From positions 372,001 through 436,000 of the forward strand of contig NZ_JAKRGA010000004.1 in the NCBI RefSeq assembly GCF_022347785.1: a stretch of DNA of 64,000 bases. The letters are read 5' to 3'. Below are positions 59,361-64,000 of the stretch, piece after piece (the stretch's first letter is position 1; each line of letters begins with the position of its first letter). The notes beneath the pieces were generated by a model. That model did not search any database, was not told the origin of the DNA, and was given only the letters and a program-made list of their open reading frames with translations. The DNA comes from Psychrobium sp. MM17-31. GTDB taxonomy: Bacteria; Pseudomonadota; Gammaproteobacteria; Enterobacterales; Psychrobiaceae. Made by a program: the position numbers and the translations under genes.

Positions 59361-60623
59361 ATGTTTTTCAATGCCATGAGTTATTGTGATATCTCAAATA
59401 GCCAGCACCCAATGCTAGCTTATGAAACAGCGCTGCAAGAAGCTCTTGCAAGTGTCAGTGTAAAATCCTGTTCGACTTCTATTCCACTTAGCCAAGCATT
59501 AGGCAAGGTCCTTGCGTGCGATGTCTTATCGCCGATGGATATGCCGCCGTTTTCGCAATCGGCAATGGACGGCTATGCACTGTTGGCGCAGGATTTAGAA
59601 AGCAGTAATGAATTTCGCGTTGTTGGAAAATCTTTTGCGGGTCATCCATATTCAGGAGCTATTACAAGCGGAGAATGTGTTCGCATCATGACGGGGGCGG
59701 TGCTGCCAGAAGGTTGTGATAGCGTCATTATGCAAGAGAAGGTAACGGTTAACGGCGATAGTATTACTATTGATAGCGAGGTTAAGGCAGGGCAATGCGT
59801 TCGTGCGAAAGGGCATGAATATCGAGCTGGGGATGTGGTGCTTAAACGCGGCACGCCGATAAGTGCTCGCCACATTGCGTTATTGGCATCAATGGGATTT
59901 AAAGAAGTTGAAGTTTTTGAGCCGCTGACCGTTGCTATTTTTTCAACTGGCGATGAGCTGATTGAACTTGGTGAGCCGTTAGCTGCAGGACAAATTTATG
60001 ATAGCAACCGATATTCACTAATTGCTCAGTTGGAAAAACTCAATTGTCACGTTTTAGACTACGGCATTATTCCGGATTGCGTTTCTCAGATAGAACGGGC
60101 TTTTAGTCAGGCGAACAGTGAAGCGGATGTAGTGATTACCAGCGGCGGCGTGTCAGTTGGCGAAGCGGATTACACCAAGGAAGTGCTAGATAAACTAGGT
60201 AATATTGAATTTTGGAAAGTCGCCGTTAAACCCGGTAAACCTTTGGCCTTTGGTTACCTCAGCGACAGTGTCTTTTTAGGCTTGCCGGGTAATCCAGTGT
60301 CGGCGATGGTGACTTTTGATAAGGTGGCAAAACCCGTGTTGAAAAAGTTAGCGGGTGAGGCCGATAGTCCGCAAATGCTGCTTGGTGCAACCTGTAAAAC
60401 GCCGCTGCGCAAGAATGTTGGTCGGTTGGAGTTTCAACGTGGATTTGCAGCAACTGATGAAAGAGGCAACTTGATAGTAGAAACAACAGGTGGCCAAGGT
60501 TCTGGTATGGTTGGCAGTATGTGTGCAGCCAATTGCTATATTGTGTTGCCGCAAATGCAGGGTAATGTGGCGGCAGGTGAAACGGTGATGATTGAATTGT
60601 TCGCCGCTAATTTACAGGCTTAA
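59361..60623 (+). CDS. moeA: Molybdopterin molybdenumtransferase MoeA
   Basis: A 420-residue MoeA. Landmarks include DMPPFSQSAMDGYAL, RIMTGAVLPEGCDSVIMQEK, AIFSTGDELIELG and ITSGGVSVGEADYTK with PGKPLAFG and LPGNPVSA. It inserts molybdate into adenylylated molybdopterin. The start could be ATG 59361 or ATG 59376; neither has a strong ribosome binding site. It forms an operon with moeB, 30 bp downstream. No molybdenum-cofactor riboswitch was seen in the 178-bp leader. Confidence 0.95.
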   Translation: MFFNAMSYCDISNSQHPMLAYETALQEALASVSVKSCSTSIPLSQALGKVLACDVLSPMDMPPFSQSAMDGYALLAQDLESSNEFRVVGKSFAGHPYSGAITSGECVRIMTGAVLPEGCDSVIMQEKVTVNGDSITIDSEVKAGQCVRAKGHEYRAGDVVLKRGTPISARHIALLASMGFKEVEVFEPLTVAIFSTGDELIELGEPLAAGQIYDSNRYSLIAQLEKLNCHVLDYGIIPDCVSQIERAFSQANSEADVVITSGGVSVGEADYTKEVLDKLGNIEFWKVAVKPGKPLAFGYLSDSVFLGLPGNPVSAMVTFDKVAKPVLKKLAGEADSPQMLLGATCKTPLRKNVGRLEFQRGFAATDERGNLIVETTGGQGSGMVGSMCAANCYIVLPQMQGNVAAGETVMIELFAANLQA

Positions 60624-60653
60624 TTTATAACCTCGTAATATACAGAGATAGCT

Positions 60654-61409
60654 ATGCGTGAAGATATCCTTAGCCCACAACAAGAGCAGCGTTATGCAAG
60701 GCAAATCAGTTTGCCGAGTGTTGATTTTGTTGGTCAAGAAAAGCTGCAACAGTCGCATGTTGCTGTGATTGGTGTTGGTGGTTTAGGTTGCGGGGCGGCG
60801 CAATACCTTGCAGCTGCAGGTATAGGCAAGTTAACGCTGGTGGATTTTGATGCCGTCGAGCTTTCTAACTTACAGCGTCAGGTGTTACACCAAACGGCAG
60901 ATATCGGAATCAATAAGGCGGAATCGGCCGCGCAATTATTGCGATTGAATAACCCAGAGATTGATATCAAACCTATCACGCAAAAGCTCGACAATGAGGG
61001 TCTAACTTGTTTAATTCAGCAATGTGATGTCATTGTCGATTGCACCGATAATCTAGAGACACGGCAACAGCTAAACAGGTTGTGTTTTAGCGAAAAAACA
61101 CCTTTGGTGTCGGCGGCGGCGATCCGGCTTGAGGGTATGGTGACTGTTTTTAACTACGACGCTAATTCCCCCTGTTATCAATGCTTTAGCCTACTATTTG
61201 GCGAGCAACAACTCTCTTGTTTAGATGCTGGGGTATTGGCCCCCAGTGTTGGTATCGTCGGTGCCATTGAGGCGACTGAGGCGATTAAACTCATTGTCGG
61301 GATCGGAGAGCCACTCGTTGGTCGGCTATTGCTCGGGGATTTCTCAACCATGTCTTTTCGTGAAATGACGCTTAAAAAAAGCAGCACATGCTCCGTTTGT
61401 AATACTTAA
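60654..61409 (+). CDS. moeB: Molybdopterin-synthase adenylyltransferase MoeB
   Basis: A 251-residue ThiF/E1-type enzyme: RYARQISLPSVDFVGQEKLQ, nucleotide loop GVGGLGCGAAQYLAAAG, DFDAVELSNLQRQVLH, DCTDNLETRQ and structural zinc cysteines CYQCF and CSVCNT. It adenylates the C-terminal Gly-Gly of MoaD. It follows moeA directly as in E. coli. Confidence 0.94.
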   Translation: MREDILSPQQEQRYARQISLPSVDFVGQEKLQQSHVAVIGVGGLGCGAAQYLAAAGIGKLTLVDFDAVELSNLQRQVLHQTADIGINKAESAAQLLRLNNPEIDIKPITQKLDNEGLTCLIQQCDVIVDCTDNLETRQQLNRLCFSEKTPLVSAAAIRLEGMVTVFNYDANSPCYQCFSLLFGEQQLSCLDAGVLAPSVGIVGAIEATEAIKLIVGIGEPLVGRLLLGDFSTMSFREMTLKKSSTCSVCNT

Positions 61410-61526
61410 GTGCTGACTCTGGAAATTAAACCATCCTTCGAAAAATCAAAGCTCTACTAAAATTAACACTATGTCGTTAGTTTCAGATGGATACACCTAA
61501 TACGGGGTTCATCGTTAAGGAGTTTT

Positions 61527-62498
61527 ATGAGCCAGTCGTATTACAGCCAGATCGCCGATACCTTTCAAGATTATGCCATCACCTACAATCACCGATTATT
61601 CAATCATTTCCCCATGTCCATTGTCGCTTTAGAGCGATTTGGCGCCACCAATGAACAACTAGAGGCGTTTCGCGAGTATTACTGTGAGCGCTTGGTGTTA
61701 TCTTCTGATACCGAGAATCATTGTGAGATGCAAAGTGCTGAACTCAGTGATATTGAGCAGCAGTCTGACGCGCTCCATCAAAGACTTGAAACTGAAGGTA
61801 TTGAGTCGGTGTTGAAAGCGAAACTGCCGCAACTGCTTACCGGTATTGGTGCTGGCAATTTTTATGCGCTGAATCGTTTAGCCTATGCGGTGAGCCAGCA
61901 GAACTTGAGTGATATTGCGATATCGCTAGCGCTATGGCAAGCCTTGCATTTGCCATTGGGCGAGCTTGGCGAAACCTGCTTGAAAAGACCAACCAGCTTA
62001 TTGCGTGGTGTGAGTAAATCTATCGGCCATATTCGTTTTGGCGCCGGAAATACCACAGAACGCATGACAAGTGTCACCACCCTTATCGACTATCAAACAA
62101 CACCCCATCAACCTGAAGTTATCGACTTTGAAAGTATCGCCAATGCGGCAGCGACCATTTATAAAATGAGTGGCGATTTTACCATGTTGCACAGTGTGAC
62201 GGCTTGTTATTCATTTAGTCAGCTTACGCCCTATATGGAAGATGAAGTTACTGGTTTACGTCATTTGTGGCAGGCGATAGTGGTAGCCTATTTGAGTGCT
62301 GGCAGCCCATCGATGACTAACACTGAAAAACCAGAATTATTGCCGTGGCAAGAAATCGTAAAATTCTGCTGTGCTAGCCACAATGAGCATTTGATTGAGC
62401 TGTGCTATGCCTGTCAGCAGTTGGACAATATGCTAGAGAAAGATGTATTTCATCAGGTAGCTGCTCACTACGTTACTCTTTATAGCGAGCCAGCTTAA
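61527..62498 (+). CDS. Questin-oxidase-like family protein
   Basis: A 323-residue protein that I match to the questin oxidase-like (DUF4243) family: HRLFNHFPMSIVALERFGAT, LLTGIGAGNFYALNRLAYAV, MLHSVTACYSFSQLTPYM and HLWQAIVVAYLSAGS. The founding member is a fungal Baeyer-Villiger oxygenase; bacterial members have no established reaction. Start ATG 61527 follows AAGGAG. Not obviously linked to the moe genes. The family call is from memory of the pattern and is moderate. Confidence 0.6.
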   Translation: MSQSYYSQIADTFQDYAITYNHRLFNHFPMSIVALERFGATNEQLEAFREYYCERLVLSSDTENHCEMQSAELSDIEQQSDALHQRLETEGIESVLKAKLPQLLTGIGAGNFYALNRLAYAVSQQNLSDIAISLALWQALHLPLGELGETCLKRPTSLLRGVSKSIGHIRFGAGNTTERMTSVTTLIDYQTTPHQPEVIDFESIANAAATIYKMSGDFTMLHSVTACYSFSQLTPYMEDEVTGLRHLWQAIVVAYLSAGSPSMTNTEKPELLPWQEIVKFCCASHNEHLIELCYACQQLDNMLEKDVFHQVAAHYVTLYSEPA

Positions 62499-62510
62499 AT
62501 CCGTTTAGAG

Positions 62511-63407
62511 CTATTTATCTTGTTGTGCTAAGCGTTGTTGGGCGAGCTTCTTACGCTCGACAATGCGGCGAATAACAGGAGTTAAAATTAATTCCATCGC
62601 TAACTTCATCTTCCCACCCGGCACGACCAGCGTATTAATTCGCGACATGAATGAGCCCTCAATCATCTGCAGATAATAAGGGAAATCTGTTGACTCTACG
62701 CCCCTAAAACGAATTACAACAAAGCTTTCGTCGAGGCTAGGAATATCTTTGGCGCTAAATGGGTTTGAGGTATCTACCGTTGGTACGCGCTGGAAATTAA
62801 TGTGAGTGCGAGAAAATTGCGGCGTAATGTGGTTGATATAATCGTCCATACTGCGCACGATAGAGTCCATGACTTTTTCTCGGCTGTGGCCGCGATCGTG
62901 GGTATCGCGAATGATCTTCTGAATCCATTCTAAATTGACAATAGGCACCATGCCGATGAGTAAATCGACGTGTTGCGCTACATCGTGCTCGTCGGTGACC
63001 GCGCCGCCGTGTAATCCTTCGTAAAACAGCAAATCACTGTCTTCAGGTAGCGGCTGAAATGGCGTGAACGTACCCGGCATTTGGTTATATGGCACGGCTT
63101 CATCGAAGGTGTGAAGATAACGGCGGATCTCGCCTTGGCCAGTTTCACCATAGGTTTTAAAAAAGGACTCTAATAGCTCGAAGTCGTTGGCTTCAGGGCC
63201 AAAATAGGACAAGCTTTTGTTTTCTTCTTTACACTTGCGGATCGCCAAGTCCATCTCTGGACGGGTGTAACGATGGAAACTATCGCCTTCGGTGTAAGCA
63301 ACATTGACATCCAGTTTGCGAAAAATGTGTTTGAAGGCCGTGGTCGATGTTGATGTACCAGCGCCAGAGGAGCCAGTAATCGCAATGATCGGATGGAGTT
63401 CAGACAT
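62511..63407 (-). CDS. prkB: Phosphoribulokinase-family protein PrkB
   Basis: A 298-residue P-loop kinase: ITGSSGAGTSTSTTAF (Walker A variant), EGDSFHRYTRPEMD, YFGPEANDFELLESFF, YEGLHGGAVT and DTHDRGHSREKVMDSIVRSM. It belongs to the phosphoribulokinase family present in heterotrophic gammaproteobacteria next to yheU and yheT; no Calvin cycle gene is here and the true substrate is not known. Order yheT-yheU-prkB matches the E. coli locus. Confidence 0.92.
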   Translation of the reverse strand: MSELHPIIAITGSSGAGTSTSTTAFKHIFRKLDVNVAYTEGDSFHRYTRPEMDLAIRKCKEENKSLSYFGPEANDFELLESFFKTYGETGQGEIRRYLHTFDEAVPYNQMPGTFTPFQPLPEDSDLLFYEGLHGGAVTDEHDVAQHVDLLIGMVPIVNLEWIQKIIRDTHDRGHSREKVMDSIVRSMDDYINHITPQFSRTHINFQRVPTVDTSNPFSAKDIPSLDESFVVIRFRGVESTDFPYYLQMIEGSFMSRINTLVVPGGKMKLAMELILTPVIRRIVERKKLAQQRLAQQDK

Positions 63408-63481
63408 ATTTATTACCTACAGGTAGTTGTTACTTAATTGTTAAAGTCGGTGGCACAGTTAATCAATTATTCTGCTTCAGG

Positions 63482-63709
63482 TCAATCGCTTGTTTGAACA
63501 AACTGCGCTTTGGGCAATAAGTTGACTGACTCGTGAATTTCAGAATAAACCAACACGATTTCTTCTCGCATAAGCTGTTGTTTTAACTGTTCCATTTGAG
63601 TATCGATGCTGACTTCTTGCTCGCCGTAATCGGTGCCTTCACGCAAGATGTGCTCTTTGAGAATATTGTCTAACGTGGCTGGCGGCAGTGAACTAATTGG
63701 AATGATCAT
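63482..63709 (-). CDS. yheU: UPF0270 family protein YheU
   Basis: A 75-residue protein: MIIPISSLPPATLDNILKEH, LREGTDYGEQEVSIDTQMEQ, QQLMREEIVLVYSEIHESVN. These are the YheU family hallmarks. Its function is unknown. It overlaps the yheT stop by 4 bp (ATGA) and lies 74 bp before prkB. Confidence 0.93.
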   Translation of the reverse strand: MIIPISSLPPATLDNILKEHILREGTDYGEQEVSIDTQMEQLKQQLMREEIVLVYSEIHESVNLLPKAQFVQTSD

Positions 63710-64000
63710 GCGTGGTAAATCTTTTTAAAGAATTCGGCAATACGGTTTTCGACATAAAACTGTGGACGCCATGGAAATTTACCGCCGATAAAACCGACAT
63801 GACCGCCTTTGTTAGTCAGCTCGTATTCCACTTGCGTTGAAAGCTGATGCGGCTCTGGGATAACGGCATGCGTCATAAAAGGATCGTCTTTGGCATGTAA
63901 GATCAAGCTTGGCACGGTAATGTGACTTAAAAACTGCATCGCACTGCATTTTTGATAGTAGTCATCGGCATTTTTAAAACCGTGTAGTGGCGCAGTAACT
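63706..64000 (-). CDS. yheT: YheT-type alpha/beta hydrolase, C-terminal end (partial)
   Basis: The minus strand is open from the window edge to a stop at 63706, giving about 97 residues. Visible are the C-terminal alpha/beta-hydrolase features ITVPSLILHAKDDPFMTHAV (acid Asp) and LTNKGGHVGFIGGKFPW (catalytic His), which match YheT. The N-terminal two-thirds lie outside the window. It starts the yheT-yheU-prkB unit. Confidence 0.9.
   Translation of the reverse strand, partial: VTAPLHGFKNADDYYQKCSAMQFLSHITVPSLILHAKDDPFMTHAVIPEPHQLSTQVEYELTNKGGHVGFIGGKFPWRPQFYVENRIAEFFKKIYHA

Overview
The window reads as chromosome of a marine gammaproteobacterium of the Alteromonadales (Shewanella-like). The pointers are gene-order ones: a polA start with elbB nearby, a prkB-yheU-yheT end, a yajD-type HNH gene, and arginine-succinyltransferase (ast) clusters, one of them followed by a DUF1338 gene. 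The DNA is moderately AT-rich, and no rRNA, tRNA, phage or insertion sequence was recognised. Assignment to genus is inference.

Layout. 1-815: start of polA (minus). 816-1360: AT-rich gap with two perfect DnaA boxes. 1361-2017: elbB. 2100-3600: a 1.5-kb stretch without a convincing protein gene. It holds two RyhB-like small RNAs on the minus strand, each behind a promoter overlapped by a Fur box. Downstream of the first lie five ~100-bp tandem modules. Each module carries part of the RyhB seed, a stretch complementary to that seed, and its own Rho-independent terminator. This is the most unusual structure in the window. 3.6-15.9 kb: housekeeping and accessory genes (HD hydrolase, RmuC, YajD, GNAT, ZIP-like transporter, K+ channel, MetR-like and YhaJ-like LysR regulators, pirin, GFA protein, MFS pump, pabA) and one lipase/esterase-like gene broken by a single in-frame TGA. 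16.1-22.8 kb: a Fur-box-headed iron-acquisition operon (lipoprotein, TonB-dependent receptor, di-heme MauG/CcpA-type protein). 22.8-28.8 kb: MFS, AraC, S9 peptidase, HDOD protein. 28.7-34.5 kb: two tandem substrate-binding proteins and the first astCAD cluster. 34.5-42.5 kb: a three-gene membrane/zinc-finger/PEGA cassette, a PadR-permease-prefix-M1 peptidase module, a lipoprotein and a secreted protein. 42.6-46.2 kb: RhlE-type helicase, DUF3465, a serine protease and an Lrp regulator. 46.4-52.2 kb: a second astCAD cluster, DUF1338 and a third substrate-binding protein. 52.1-59.2 kb: NTF2-like and metallo-beta-lactamase proteins, a CadC-like regulator and a large reg_prop histidine kinase. 59.3-64 kb: moeA-moeB, a questin-oxidase-like gene, prkB, yheU and the end of yheT.

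Two themes stand out. The first is iron: three Fur boxes, two RyhB copies with an array carrying both seed and anti-seed, and a Fur-box TonB/di-heme operon. The second is arginine catabolism: two complete astCAD sets in which astC and astD are almost identical (one 692-bp stretch of astD has no differences) while astA between them has diverged clearly, a mosaic that suggests gene conversion.
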